The notes: generated by a model from the sequence alone, not told the origin. Shown: positions 14,386-22,876, numbered from the stretch's first letter. The stretch is DNA of 64,000 bases from Bogoriella caseilytica (GCF_003752405.1 NZ_RKHK01000001.1:1922001-1986000), one strand, 5' to 3'. Numbers and translations are program-made.

Positions 14386-15086
14386 GCGCCGAAGGCACGA
14401 AGCCTGGCACCGCCGAGCCCGACACCACCACTGGCACCACCGCCGAGGCCCCCGACACCGAGCTGCGCTCACCGGCCGACCGCTACGGCGCCCGCATGGC
14501 CTCCGTGCGTGCGGGCGTGGCCGCCAACCAGCTGCAGTCCCGCGTCATCCGCCAGGAGCGCGAGACCCTCAACGAGGTCTGGGCCGCCGTTGCCGAGGAC
14601 CATTCGGTGGCCCGTGCGGCCGCCGTCGTCGTCGGCGCCCGGCGGCGTTACGTCACCGGCGCTGGCCGCTCCGCGGTCTTCGCCCGGCTGCTGGAGTTCG
14701 ACCTCTCCTACGGCCTCTCCCAGGTCTACCTCGTGGACGGCGAGGGCGGGCGGGCCATGGACGTCCTCGCCGACGTGCGCGCCACCGACGTCCTGATCGC
14801 CTTCTCGGTGCGCCGCTACCGGCGCGATACCGCACGCTTCGTCCAGGAGTACACCCGGCGCGGTGGGAGCGTGGTCGCCATCACCGACTCGCCCGACTCG
14901 CCGCTCCTGCCGCACGCCACCGAGGCCGTCGTCGTCCCCACCACCTCCGCCTCGGTCACCGACTCGGCCACCGCCATGGTCACCGTCATCCACCTGCTCA
15001 CCGCCCTGACCACCGCCTCGGCCAAGGGGGCGCGCCGCCGTCTGGCCGAGCGCGACACCCTCGCCAGAAACCTGGAGTTGTACTGA
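14382..15086 (+). CDS. SIS-domain protein, RpiR-like but lacking the helix-turn-helix
   Basis: A 234-residue protein. From about residue 50 to the end it resembles the linker and sugar-isomerase (SIS) domain of MurR/RpiR regulators (VTGAGRSAVFARLLEFDLSYG, ITDSPDSPLLPHATEAVVVPT). The first 35 residues are a low-complexity Thr/Pro/Glu/Ala tail, and the usual 75-residue N-terminal DNA-binding domain is missing. It may be a sensor that acts by protein contacts, a real isomerase-like binder, or a regulator that lost its HTH. The same operon encodes NSAR, and both junctions are overlaps (ATGA, TGATG), so it is translated with the D-to-L pathway enzymes. Confidence 0.75.
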   Translation: MSAEGTKPGTAEPDTTTGTTAEAPDTELRSPADRYGARMASVRAGVAANQLQSRVIRQERETLNEVWAAVAEDHSVARAAAVVVGARRRYVTGAGRSAVFARLLEFDLSYGLSQVYLVDGEGGRAMDVLADVRATDVLIAFSVRRYRRDTARFVQEYTRRGGSVVAITDSPDSPLLPHATEAVVVPTTSASVTDSATAMVTVIHLLTALTTASAKGARRRLAERDTLARNLELY

Positions 15087-16219
15087 TGCGCGTCACCGAA
15101 ATCGTGCTGCACGACGTCGAGCTGCCCCTGGTCCACTCTTTCGAGACCTCCTCGCACCGCAAATCCTCCCTGCGTCACCTGCTGGTGGAGATGACCGGTG
15201 AGGAGGACGGCAAGACCGTGACTGGATGGGGCGAGATCGCCTCGCCGTCGGGGCCCTTCTACGCCTCGGAGACCACCTCGATCGCCTGGGATGTGGCGCG
15301 GCAGTACCTGATCCCGACGGTGTTGGGCAGCGAGTGGGACCACCCCGACGAGGTCGATGGCTACTACGCCAAGATCCGCGGGCATTTCTTCGCCAAGGCC
15401 GGGATCAACATGGCGGCGTGGTCGCTGTGGACTGCCGCCCGGGGTGTGCCTTTGGCTCAGGCGCTGGGCGGCACGCGCGAGTCCGTGGTGGCCGGGGTCT
15501 CGCTCGGCATCGAGCCGACCCTCGACGAGCTGGTCGCGCAGGTGGACAAGCACGTGGCCGCCGGATACCCGCGGGTGAAGCTGAAGATCGCGCCCGGCTG
15601 GGATGTGGAGCCCGTGCGCGCGGTGCGCGCGACCTACCCGGACCTGGACGTGCACGTGGACGCCAACGGCGCCTACCCCGGTTCGGCCGACGCCGAGGAG
15701 GCCTTCGCGGTGTTCCGCGAGCTCGACCCCTTCGGCCTGACCATGATCGAACAGCCCTTCCACCCCCGGAACCTGCTCGACCACGCGCGACTCGCCGAGC
15801 AGATCGAGACCCCGGTGTGCCTGGACGAATCGGTGGAGACCCTCCACGAGCTCCGCACCGCTGTGGAGCTCAAGGCCGGATCGATCCTGAACATCAAGGT
15901 CTCACGCATGGGCGGGCTGACCGTGGCGCGCGAAGCACACCGGATCGCCTCCGAGGCCGGATGGCCGGTGTGGTGCGGCGGCATGCACGAGTTCGGCGTG
16001 GGGCGGCTCGCGAACGTGGCGATCTCCTCACTGCCGGGCTTCTCCCTGCCCTCGGACGTCTCGGCCTCGGAGAAGTACTACGCCCGCGACATCATCAGCC
16101 CGCCGGTGACCGCCGAGCAGGGCGTGGTGACGGTGCCTGGTGTGGCCGGCCTGGGCGCCGAGGTGCTGCCCGAGGTGGTGGCAGAGAACGAGACCCGCCA
16201 GGAGCGGTTCAAGGCGTAA
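15086..16219 (+). CDS. Enolase-superfamily racemase: N-succinylamino acid racemase / o-succinylbenzoate synthase family
   Basis: A 377-residue barrel enzyme with the MLE-subgroup residues: Lys165-x-Lys167 (KLKIAP), metal ligands Asp192 (VDANGAY), Glu222 (IEQPF) and Asp247 (LDES), and Lys271 (LNIKVSRMGG). This fits the OSBS/NSAR family, which makes o-succinylbenzoate or racemises N-succinyl amino acids. No menaquinone genes lie nearby, whereas a GNAT and an M20 hydrolase do. So the N-succinylamino acid racemase role, interconverting N-succinyl-D- and -L-amino acids, is favoured. Dual activity is common in the family and cannot be excluded. It is the last gene of a tightly coupled three-gene operon. 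Confidence 0.88.
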   Translation: MRVTEIVLHDVELPLVHSFETSSHRKSSLRHLLVEMTGEEDGKTVTGWGEIASPSGPFYASETTSIAWDVARQYLIPTVLGSEWDHPDEVDGYYAKIRGHFFAKAGINMAAWSLWTAARGVPLAQALGGTRESVVAGVSLGIEPTLDELVAQVDKHVAAGYPRVKLKIAPGWDVEPVRAVRATYPDLDVHVDANGAYPGSADAEEAFAVFRELDPFGLTMIEQPFHPRNLLDHARLAEQIETPVCLDESVETLHELRTAVELKAGSILNIKVSRMGGLTVAREAHRIASEAGWPVWCGGMHEFGVGRLANVAISSLPGFSLPSDVSASEKYYARDIISPPVTAEQGVVTVPGVAGLGAEVLPEVVAENETRQERFKA

Positions 16220-16232
16220 GGGCTGGCCCGGG

Positions 16233-16259
16233 CGGTAGGGCTCGCGCCGTCCTACCGCT
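16233..16259. terminator. Bidirectional hairpin between NSAR and the D-2-hydroxyacid dehydrogenase
   Basis: GCGGTAGG and CCTACCGC arms (8 bp, perfect) with an 11-nt loop, at the junction of convergent genes; the right arm includes the stop of the minus-strand gene. Confidence 0.55.
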
Positions 16260-17169
16260 CGACGATGTTGCGGGGGTCTTCGCCCGCGGCCATGCGCCGG
16301 GTCTGCTCCACAATGAGATCCAGCGTCAGCTCCCAGACCTTCGACGTCGCCCCGCCCACATGCGGCAGGATCAGGCAGCCCGGCGCCGACCACAGCGGGT
16401 GCCCGTCCGGTAGCGGCTCCGGGTCGGTGACATCCAGCGCCGCGCGCAGGCGCTCGGTGCTCAGCTCGGCCAGCAGCGCCTGGGTGTCGACCACCGGGCC
16501 GCGGCCGATGTTCGCCAGCAGCGCGCCGTCGGGCATGGCGGCCAGGAAGTCCGCGTCCACCAGGCCGGCGGTCTTGTCCGTGTGCGGGAGGCTCACCACC
16601 ACGACGTCGGCCTGCGGCAACAGCTCCGGGAGCTCGTCGGCGCCGTGGATGTGCGTGCCGTTCTCCTCCCGCGCGCGCGAGCCCACCGGCGTGATCGACT
16701 CCGGCGCGAAGGCCTCGATCCGCCGCGCGATGGCCTGGCCCACGCCGCCGTAGCCGAGCATCAGCACGCGGGCGCCCTGGAGGGAGCTCGCGGTGAAGCC
16801 CGCGTCCCAGCGGCCCTCCCGTTGCTGGTCCACCGCCTGCGGAATCTCGCGGAGCACCGCGAGAATCATCGCCAGCGTCAGCTCCGCGGTGCCCTCCTCG
16901 ATGGTGCCCGCCGAGTTCGAGAGCGTGACGCCCTCGGGCACGTACTCCTCCACCCACTCGAAGCCCAGCGAGGGCACGTGGATGTGCCGCAGCCCCTCGA
17001 TCTCACCGAGGCGCTCCGAGGCCTCCGGGTTGCTGGGGCGCACGCCGATCAGCAACTCACCGGCCGGCACCTCGTCAGCTGAGTCCTGGCGCCACACCAC
17101 GGTCTCGACGTCCACGCCGGCCTCGGCAATGGCGCCGGCAATCTCCTCAGAAGGCACGATCACGCGCAT
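16252..17169 (-). CDS. D-2-hydroxyacid dehydrogenase, copy 1
   Basis: A 305-residue NAD-dependent oxidoreductase. It has the Rossmann motif LGYGGVGQAI near residue 137 and the catalytic set Arg (NIGRGPVVD), Glu (DVTDPEPLP) and His (LPHVGGAT). It interconverts 2-keto acids and D-2-hydroxy acids; the substrate is not determined. It lies downstream of a class IV aminotransferase, so the pair could turn a D-amino acid into a keto acid and then a D-hydroxy acid. The paralogue at 20737-21696 has the same partner. The ATG at 17169 is the natural N-terminus of the Rossmann-like fold (MRVIVPSEE). Confidence 0.88.
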   Translation of the reverse strand: MRVIVPSEEIAGAIAEAGVDVETVVWRQDSADEVPAGELLIGVRPSNPEASERLGEIEGLRHIHVPSLGFEWVEEYVPEGVTLSNSAGTIEEGTAELTLAMILAVLREIPQAVDQQREGRWDAGFTASSLQGARVLMLGYGGVGQAIARRIEAFAPESITPVGSRAREENGTHIHGADELPELLPQADVVVVSLPHTDKTAGLVDADFLAAMPDGALLANIGRGPVVDTQALLAELSTERLRAALDVTDPEPLPDGHPLWSAPGCLILPHVGGATSKVWELTLDLIVEQTRRMAAGEDPRNIVER

Positions 17170-17237
17170 GGTTCTCCCATCAAGGCCTGATCGGCCGGTT
17201 GTTGTGGCGGGCGCGCGGAAGGGCGTCCGGTACAGCG

Positions 17238-18122
17238 TCAGTGCGTCCGGTACAGCAGCTTCTCCAGCAGCGCGTCGTCCAGCTCGCGATCCCGGTTGAT
17301 CTCGAGGCCGTCCAGGGTGTTGACCGGCCGGATCTGCTGGCCGGAGGAGACCAGCCAGAGCCCGTCGGCGCCCTCGAGTTCCGCGGACCGCAGCGCCCGG
17401 TACTCGGTGGCGTAGCCGAGCTCGCCGGCGATCTCGAACAGCGCCGCCTGCGTGGTGCCGGGCAGGATGCCAAGGTCCTCCGGCGGCGGGGTGACCAAGG
17501 TGGTGCCGAAGCGCGCGATCACGGTCGACGTCGGGCCTTCGAGCACGTAACCGTCACTGGAGGTGAAGATGACGTCGTCCGCGCCGCGGCGCTTGGCTTC
17601 GCGGCCCACGGCCTTGTTGACGGCGTAGGACAGGGTCTTCGCGCCGGCCAGCAGCCACGGCGAGGTGGCGGCGACGTCGGAGCGGTAGCCCCGGTCGAGC
17701 CGCACCACCGCGATGCCGTCCCGCTGCGCGGCGGAGCTGTCCTCGCCTTCGAAGGCGTAGACCCAGGCCGTGGGGTGGCCGCTGCCCTCGACGCCGCGGG
17801 TGACGATGATCTTGATCCACAGCTGCTCCACCGGCTCGTGCTCGGCCAGCGCGAGCCGGGAGGCCTCCTCGACGATCGCGAGGTCGGGCTCGGGCATGTC
17901 GAGCATCCGGGCCGAGCGACTCAGCCGGGTCAGGTGCGCCTCGGTGGCCTGCATCTGGCCCCGCACGGCGCCGATGACCTCGAAGATGCCGTCGCCGCGG
18001 GTGACGCCGAGGTCGGCGGCGGTCACGATGGGTTGATCGGCCGGGACGATGCGCAGCCGCTCCGCGCTGGGGGCCGAGGTAGGCGTGACGGGATCAATGA
18101 GGACGAGCACAGGCTGAGACAC
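17238..18122 (-). CDS. Class IV (D-type) PLP aminotransferase, copy 1
   Basis: A 294-residue member of the fold-type IV PLP family (D-amino acid aminotransferase, branched-chain aminotransferase, aminodeoxychorismate lyase). The PLP lysine is Lys162 in GAKTLSYAVN. The cofactor-site Glu195 is in LEGPTSTV, and RGDGIFE at 42-48 is typical. The GTG start follows AAAGGAAC. No pab genes lie nearby, and the adjacent genes act on D-configured or N-acyl amino acids, so a D-amino acid aminotransferase role is favoured over aminodeoxychorismate lyase. The second copy at 21693-22583 is closely similar from MSQPVLVLIDPVTP onward. Confidence 0.85.
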   Translation of the reverse strand: MSQPVLVLIDPVTPTSAPSAERLRIVPADQPIVTAADLGVTRGDGIFEVIGAVRGQMQATEAHLTRLSRSARMLDMPEPDLAIVEEASRLALAEHEPVEQLWIKIIVTRGVEGSGHPTAWVYAFEGEDSSAAQRDGIAVVRLDRGYRSDVAATSPWLLAGAKTLSYAVNKAVGREAKRRGADDVIFTSSDGYVLEGPTSTVIARFGTTLVTPPPEDLGILPGTTQAALFEIAGELGYATEYRALRSAELEGADGLWLVSSGQQIRPVNTLDGLEINRDRELDDALLEKLLYRTH

Positions 18123-18187
18123 GGCCGGTTCCTTTCGGGGAGATCATGATGAGTCTAGAGCCGGGCGGGCGGCCCGGCCCGCGGGGT

Positions 18188-20677
18188 TCAGCGCGCCGGG
18201 CGCAGCACCAGGCGGTGCTCGGCGTGCGCGGCGATGGCGCCCGCGGAGTACAGCAGCGGGAAGGAGCCGCCGGAGCGCCAGAGGTCCACCAGATCGTTGG
18301 CGTGCGGGCTGCGCAGATCGGCGGACTGCCCGGGCGCGGAGATCGCCAGGGCCGCGTCCCAGTCGCCCACGTCCATGACCACGGCGAAGCTCGCCCCCAC
18401 CTGCGTGACACCCTGCGCGTCGTAGCTGGCCATCGAAACCGTCTCGGCGCTGCCGGGCCAGGGGGCATCGGGCGGAGAACCCGCGGGCCCCAGGGGATGC
18501 CGGAACACCGAGCGGTGGAAGTCCCCCCAGGCCCAGGCCGGCGAGGGGGCGCCCAGCTCCGCCTCCAGTGCCTGGTAGGCCCCGCGCAGGGTGGTGAGTA
18601 CCAGGGTGGCGCCGTCCTCGGTGGCGATGGACTCGGCCAGCAGCGTCAGCGTGATGCGGTGGTCGGGGAAGGCGACGTCCGCTGCGGCCCGGCGCACGGC
18701 ATCCTCCAGGCATGCGGCCGGCAGGGAGGCGGCCAGGCGCGCTCGGATCAGCGCGGGCCGCAGATGGCGCCGCAGCCATCGTTCGGCCACCCGGGCGGCG
18801 CGCGACTCCACGCTCATGACGCCGTCCCAGGCCAGCAACATCGACAGGGCGGCTGCGCCGGGATCGGCGGCATCGAGCGTCACCGGCATCTGGCGCAGCA
18901 GTTCCACCGCCTGCCATGCCGGCAGGGAGAGCAGATCGCCCTGCAGTTCGCGGGCTTCCTGCAGGGTCCAGCCGCTGTGGCCGGCGAGGCGTTCGCAGAC
19001 GCGTTCGTGCCGGAAGGGCAGGGCCCAGTCCCGGGTGATCAGGGGTGCCGTGTGACCAGCCGGGGAGTCCGGCGGCACGGAGTACTGATTGGACGACGTC
19101 GACCAGCCCCGCTCGGGACGGTGCTCGTCGATCAGTTCGTGCGCGCCGACTGCGCCGGTCCAGGTGACGCCGCCGGCCGCGGGCACGGTGCCGTCCGTGC
19201 CGTCGCGTGCGGGTACCCGACCCGCTCCGATCCGGCCGAAGCTGCCCGCGACGTCGGCGTACACATGATTCGCCCCCGGACTGCCCCAGGCCGGCATGGC
19301 GGCGCGGAACTCCTCGGCATTGCGCACCCCTAGGAAGGCCAGCGCCCCGAGGTAGGGCGTCATCCCCGGTTCCAGCCATGCCGCGCGGAGGGCGACGGCG
19401 AAGCCGTTCTCGGGGTCGAGGTGCAGCACCGGGCCGTCGTGTGTGAACAGCAGGTCGCTGACGGCGGCGGATGCGCCGGCCACGGGGATGGACTCGGTGA
19501 CTCGCTCGAAGTCCAGCCACTGGCCGTCGCGGCGGTAGCGGAGTTGGGCGCCGGGGGCTGGCCCTGCGCCGTCGGCCGTCGTGGCGGGGGGTGGTGTTCC
19601 CCCTTGGGCGCTGAGCTCGTAGATGCAGAGGTCCTCGACGTCGATGGGCAGGATCGTCAGGCCGAAGGCGACGTCTGCGTTGTGGCCGATCGAGACCCCC
19701 GGCATCATCGGCTCGGTCGCCCCGACGACGTCGAAGTCCGGGCAGCGCAGGTGCGTCAGGTGCCGCAGCGCCGGAGCCGAGATCACCCGGTGCGGGTCGG
19801 AGGCGAGCAATGGACGGCCGGTGGCCGTGCGGTGGCCGGCGATCACCCAGTTGTTCGAGCCCTCGCCCTGCGCATGATCGGCGTGCGCGGGCTCAGCGGC
19901 GTGCGCGGCTTCAGCTGGCTCGCCAGCGGGCTCTGCCCCAGCAGCGCCGTCGCCGCCGGCATGCGGGAGCGTCACCGGGGCGCGCGCGAGGCGGTAGGTG
20001 TCGAGCACCGAGGCGTCCAGGGCGTGCCAGATCCGCTGGATCTCCGGAGCGATCCGCACCGGGGCGTCCGGCTGGCGCAGCACGCGCAGGTCCTCGGCCT
20101 CCGGCCCGCCGTCGCGCAGGGTGAGCAGACGGGCCAGCTCATTCTCCGCATTGCCGAACCGGCCATGTGCCCGGATGCGCACCACGTCGGCAGGGCTCCA
20201 GGCCTCGGGGCGGAAGCCCAGGGCCGCGAACTCCGGTGGCAGCAGCTCCGGGCGCTGCTCGCACAGCGCGATCCAGGCGTTGACCCCGGCAGTGAAGGAC
20301 TCGACGGCGGCCCGGGCCGGAACGCCGGCGGCCTCGCCACTGCGCCCGCCGGCATCCCCGCCGCTCCCGGCGCCGTAGCTCGCCCACTCCTGCTCCAGGT
20401 CACCGCGGAAGAGGAAGAGCCGGGCGGCGCGATCGCGCTCGAGGTACCCCGCTCCGAAGACTTCCGCGAGCCGTCCCAGGCCGGCGCGGCGCCACGTCTC
20501 CATCTGGAAGAGCCGGTCGCGCGCCGCGGAGAACCCTTGGGCCACGAAGGCGTCGTGTGCGGATCCGGCGTCGATATGCGGCACACCCCAACGGTCGATC
20601 GTGATCTCCGCCGGGCCGCGCAGCCCGGCCACGACCACCTCCGCCACGGGCACCTCGGCCTCGGCCGCCTCCGCCAT
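18188..20677 (-). CDS. Penicillin acylase family Ntn-hydrolase, cytosolic type
   Basis: An 829-residue homologue of penicillin G acylase/acylhomoserine lactone acylase, enzymes that cut N-acyl amide bonds. The alpha region starts ITIDRWGVPHIDAGSAHDAFVAQGFSAARDRLFQME. A low-complexity Ala/Glu/His spacer (about 240-272) is followed by G-Ser274-NNW, where self-cleavage would expose the nucleophilic serine. It has no signal peptide or membrane anchor, unlike most family members and unlike the paralogue at 59838. The ATG at 20677 has GGAGGGGG upstream; a GTG at 20740 overlapping the previous stop would add 21 residues. Located between two aminotransferase/dehydrogenase pairs, it probably deacylates an intracellular N-acyl amino compound; the substrate is unknown. 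Confidence 0.85.
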   Translation of the reverse strand: MAEAAEAEVPVAEVVVAGLRGPAEITIDRWGVPHIDAGSAHDAFVAQGFSAARDRLFQMETWRRAGLGRLAEVFGAGYLERDRAARLFLFRGDLEQEWASYGAGSGGDAGGRSGEAAGVPARAAVESFTAGVNAWIALCEQRPELLPPEFAALGFRPEAWSPADVVRIRAHGRFGNAENELARLLTLRDGGPEAEDLRVLRQPDAPVRIAPEIQRIWHALDASVLDTYRLARAPVTLPHAGGDGAAGAEPAGEPAEAAHAAEPAHADHAQGEGSNNWVIAGHRTATGRPLLASDPHRVISAPALRHLTHLRCPDFDVVGATEPMMPGVSIGHNADVAFGLTILPIDVEDLCIYELSAQGGTPPPATTADGAGPAPGAQLRYRRDGQWLDFERVTESIPVAGASAAVSDLLFTHDGPVLHLDPENGFAVALRAAWLEPGMTPYLGALAFLGVRNAEEFRAAMPAWGSPGANHVYADVAGSFGRIGAGRVPARDGTDGTVPAAGGVTWTGAVGAHELIDEHRPERGWSTSSNQYSVPPDSPAGHTAPLITRDWALPFRHERVCERLAGHSGWTLQEARELQGDLLSLPAWQAVELLRQMPVTLDAADPGAAALSMLLAWDGVMSVESRAARVAERWLRRHLRPALIRARLAASLPAACLEDAVRRAAADVAFPDHRITLTLLAESIATEDGATLVLTTLRGAYQALEAELGAPSPAWAWGDFHRSVFRHPLGPAGSPPDAPWPGSAETVSMASYDAQGVTQVGASFAVVMDVGDWDAALAISAPGQSADLRSPHANDLVDLWRSGGSFPLLYSAGAIAAHAEHRLVLRPAR

Positions 20678-20736
20678 GACCCCCTCCGTGACCGGTGCGT
20701 TGGCCGCTGCCGCCCCGTCCCGCACGATCCCGCTGG

Positions 20737-21696
20737 TCACAGGTGCACGAGGTTCTGCAGCGGCACGCCATCGACCATCCGCCGCGCCTGCTCCACCGCC
20801 TGGGAGATCGCCAGGCGCTCGAACTGGTGGGTGTTGCCGCCCACGTGCGGGGTGATCAGGCAGCCCGGTACCCGCCACAGCGGATGGCCGGCCGGTAGCG
20901 GTTCGGGGTCGGTGACGTCGAGGGCGGCACGCAGGCGCCCGGCCTCGAGCTCCGTGACGAGCGCGGCGGTGTCCACCACCTTGCCGCGGCCGACGTTCAC
21001 CAGCAGTGCGCCGTCGCGCAGGGCGCCCAGGAACCCGGCGCCCACCAGGCCCTCAGTGGCCGCCGAGTGCGGCAGGGTCACGATCACCACGTCCATCTCG
21101 GGGAGCAGCTCGGGCAGCTCGTCCACCCCGTGGATGGCGGTGCCGTCGTCGTCGATCCGCGCCTGGGAGGCCACCGCGGTGACCGAGGCGGGCGCGAAAC
21201 CCTCCAGCCGTCGTGCCACTGCCGTGCCGACTCCGCCGTAACCGAGGATCAGCACGCGCGCGCCGTGCAGGGAGTCGGAGAAGTGGGTGCCGGACCACAA
21301 CTCGTCGCGGTGCTGTTCCACTGCGCGGGGGATCTCGCGCAGCGCCGCCAGCACCAGGGCCAGGGTCAGTTCCGCCGTGGCGTCCTCCACTGAGCCCTTG
21401 GAGTTCGACAGGCTGACCCCGTCCGGCAGTTGCGGCACCACCCATTCGTATCCGAGGGAGAGCAGGTGCACGTGGCGCAAGCCCGCGATCTCACGCACGC
21501 GCGGGAAGTTCTCCGGCGACGTCGGTCGCGCGGTGATCAGCAGGTCTGCTGCCGGTGCGGGTTCGGGGGAGTCCGGCCCCCACAGCACCACCTCGACGTC
21601 CAGGCCCGCTGCCGCCATCGCCTCGGCGAAACGCTCCTCGGGCACCAGGGCGCGCCACCGCGCCCCGCCAGGCGATCGGTGCTCCGCTGCGCTCAC
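20737..21696 (-). CDS. D-2-hydroxyacid dehydrogenase, copy 2
   Basis: A 319-residue paralogue of the enzyme at 16252-17169, with LGYGGVGTAVARRLEGFAP (NAD site), NVGRGKVVD (Arg), DVTDPEPLP (Glu) and TPHVGGNT (His). It has about 14 extra N-terminal residues compared with copy 1. It overlaps the upstream aminotransferase stop by four bases, so the two are co-translated, as expected for enzymes acting in sequence. Direction and substrate (D-hydroxy acid or 2-keto acid) are not set by the sequence. Confidence 0.88.
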   Translation of the reverse strand: MSAAEHRSPGGARWRALVPEERFAEAMAAAGLDVEVVLWGPDSPEPAPAADLLITARPTSPENFPRVREIAGLRHVHLLSLGYEWVVPQLPDGVSLSNSKGSVEDATAELTLALVLAALREIPRAVEQHRDELWSGTHFSDSLHGARVLILGYGGVGTAVARRLEGFAPASVTAVASQARIDDDGTAIHGVDELPELLPEMDVVIVTLPHSAATEGLVGAGFLGALRDGALLVNVGRGKVVDTAALVTELEAGRLRAALDVTDPEPLPAGHPLWRVPGCLITPHVGGNTHQFERLAISQAVEQARRMVDGVPLQNLVHL

Positions 21697-22583
21697 CGGG
21701 CCCGTCCCTGCAGTGCGGCGAGCAGCCGGGCGTCCAGGTCACGGTCGCGGGTGAGTTCCCTGTTGTCCAGGGCGCGCACCGGGCGGATCTGATGGCCGGA
21801 GGAGACCAGCCACACCCCGTCGGCGCTGTCCAGCTCCTCGGACTTCAGTGCCCGGTAGCCGGTGCTCATGCCGAAGGACTCCGCGATCTCGAACAGAGCG
21901 GCCTGCGTGGTGCCGGGCAGGATCCCGAGGTCCTCCGGCGGTGGGGTGACGAGGGTATCGCCGAAGCGCGCGATCACTGTGGAGGTGGGCCCTTCGAGCA
22001 CGTAGCCGTCACTGGAGGTGAAGATGACGTCGTCGACCCCGCGTCGCGCCGCCTCGCGGCCGGCGGCGCGGTTGATCGCGTAGGAGAGTGTCTTCGCCCC
22101 GGCCAGCAGCCACGGCGAGGTGGTGGCGACGTCGGAACGGTAGCCGCGGTCGAGCCGCGCCACGGCGATGCCACCCACCTGCTGGTCGGTGGCGTCCTCG
22201 CCCTCGAAGGCGTACACCCATGCGGTGGGATGGCCGCTGCCCTCGATGCCGCGGGTGACCACGATCTTCAGCAGCAGGTGCTCCACCGGGGCGTGCTCGG
22301 AGATGGCCAGTTCCACCGCCTCGCCGATGATCGCCAGGTCCAGTTCCGGCAGGTCCAGCATCCGGGCTGAGCGCGCCAGGCGTTCCAGGTGCGGTCCGGC
22401 GGCCTGGGTCTTGCCGTGGGCGGCTCCGATGGTCTCGAAGATGCCGTCGCCGCGGGTGACGCCCAGGTCGGTGACCGTGACGGCAGGCTGATCGGCCGGC
22501 TGCACGCGCAGACGCTCAGCGGCGGGGATCGGCTGCGCCGGCGGCGTGACCGGATCGATGAGGACGAGCACGGGCTGGGACAC
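21693..22583 (-). CDS. Class IV (D-type) PLP aminotransferase, copy 2
   Basis: A 296-residue paralogue of the 17238-18122 protein. The PLP lysine is in GAKTLSYAIN and the Glu in LEGPTSTV. The start is a GTG at 22583, aligned with the paralogue's MSQPVLVLIDPVTP. The frame is open upstream to 22811 and even includes a strong AAGGAGGTGA, but no start codon sits at a proper distance from it. It is the first gene of a five-gene minus-strand operon: aminotransferase, dehydrogenase, acylase, aminotransferase, dehydrogenase. Confidence 0.83.
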   Translation of the reverse strand: MSQPVLVLIDPVTPPAQPIPAAERLRVQPADQPAVTVTDLGVTRGDGIFETIGAAHGKTQAAGPHLERLARSARMLDLPELDLAIIGEAVELAISEHAPVEHLLLKIVVTRGIEGSGHPTAWVYAFEGEDATDQQVGGIAVARLDRGYRSDVATTSPWLLAGAKTLSYAINRAAGREAARRGVDDVIFTSSDGYVLEGPTSTVIARFGDTLVTPPPEDLGILPGTTQAALFEIAESFGMSTGYRALKSEELDSADGVWLVSSGHQIRPVRALDNRELTRDRDLDARLLAALQGRAR

Positions 22584-22675
22584 GAGGCCTCGCTTTCTCT
22601 CCCGGCCGCAGCGGCCAGGTCGCGTGTTCATGGTGGCCCAACCGGACGTCACCGCCACGATCAGCGCCAACGCTT

Positions 22676-22700
22676 GAGGGATATTTGAATCATATCCCTC
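22676..22700. promoter_or_regulatory. Long perfect inverted repeat, probable operator
   Basis: Arms GAGGGATAT and ATATCCCTC (9 bp, no mismatch) with a 7-nt spacer, central in the divergent region. Such length and AT content in this genome suggest a repressor site. Confidence 0.65.
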
Positions 22701-22781
22701 CTTCTTCGTGGAGCAAGTAACGCAGGCCCAGCCGCGTTCTTCATCCTTCTGTAACAGAGTTGTTCCACACTTCTCGGACGA

Positions 22782-22797
22782 TTTCACCTCCTTGAAA
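22782..22797. promoter_or_regulatory. TTTCA-N6-TGAAA inverted repeat
   Basis: Five-bp arms around CCTCCT. On the minus strand the spacer is part of AAGGAGGTGA, a perfect anti-16S sequence without a usable start codon behind it. It could be an operator or a structured leader. Confidence 0.45.
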
Positions 22798-22876
22798 CAG
22801 AACGCCTGCAAGATGGGCGCAACCCGGAACGGGCCGAAGATACGAATCAGATGATGCGCGGAGAGGACAGTCCTTC

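Larger units (their letters stand above)
22584..22876. promoter_or_regulatory. Divergent control region of the amino acid/acylase locus
   Basis: These 293 bp are AT-richer than the flanks and lie between the aminotransferase operon (minus) and the amidohydrolase/transport operon (plus). They hold a long palindrome (22676-22700), a shorter one overlapping a perfect Shine-Dalgarno sequence on the minus strand (22782-22797), and GATACGAA at 22839-22846, which matches the left half of the palindrome at 13518. No clear -35/-10 pair was assigned. Confidence 0.6.

Noticed and set aside
20678-20878. N-terminal extension of the cytosolic acylase
   Set aside because: It runs through the dehydrogenase gene in another frame. 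A good Shine-Dalgarno precedes ATG 20677; only the GTG at 20740 remains a possible alternative.
22584-22811. N-terminal extension of the aminotransferase (copy 2) up to 22811
   Set aside because: The paralogue starts at the equivalent of 22583, and the extension contains palindromes and low-GC noncoding sequence.
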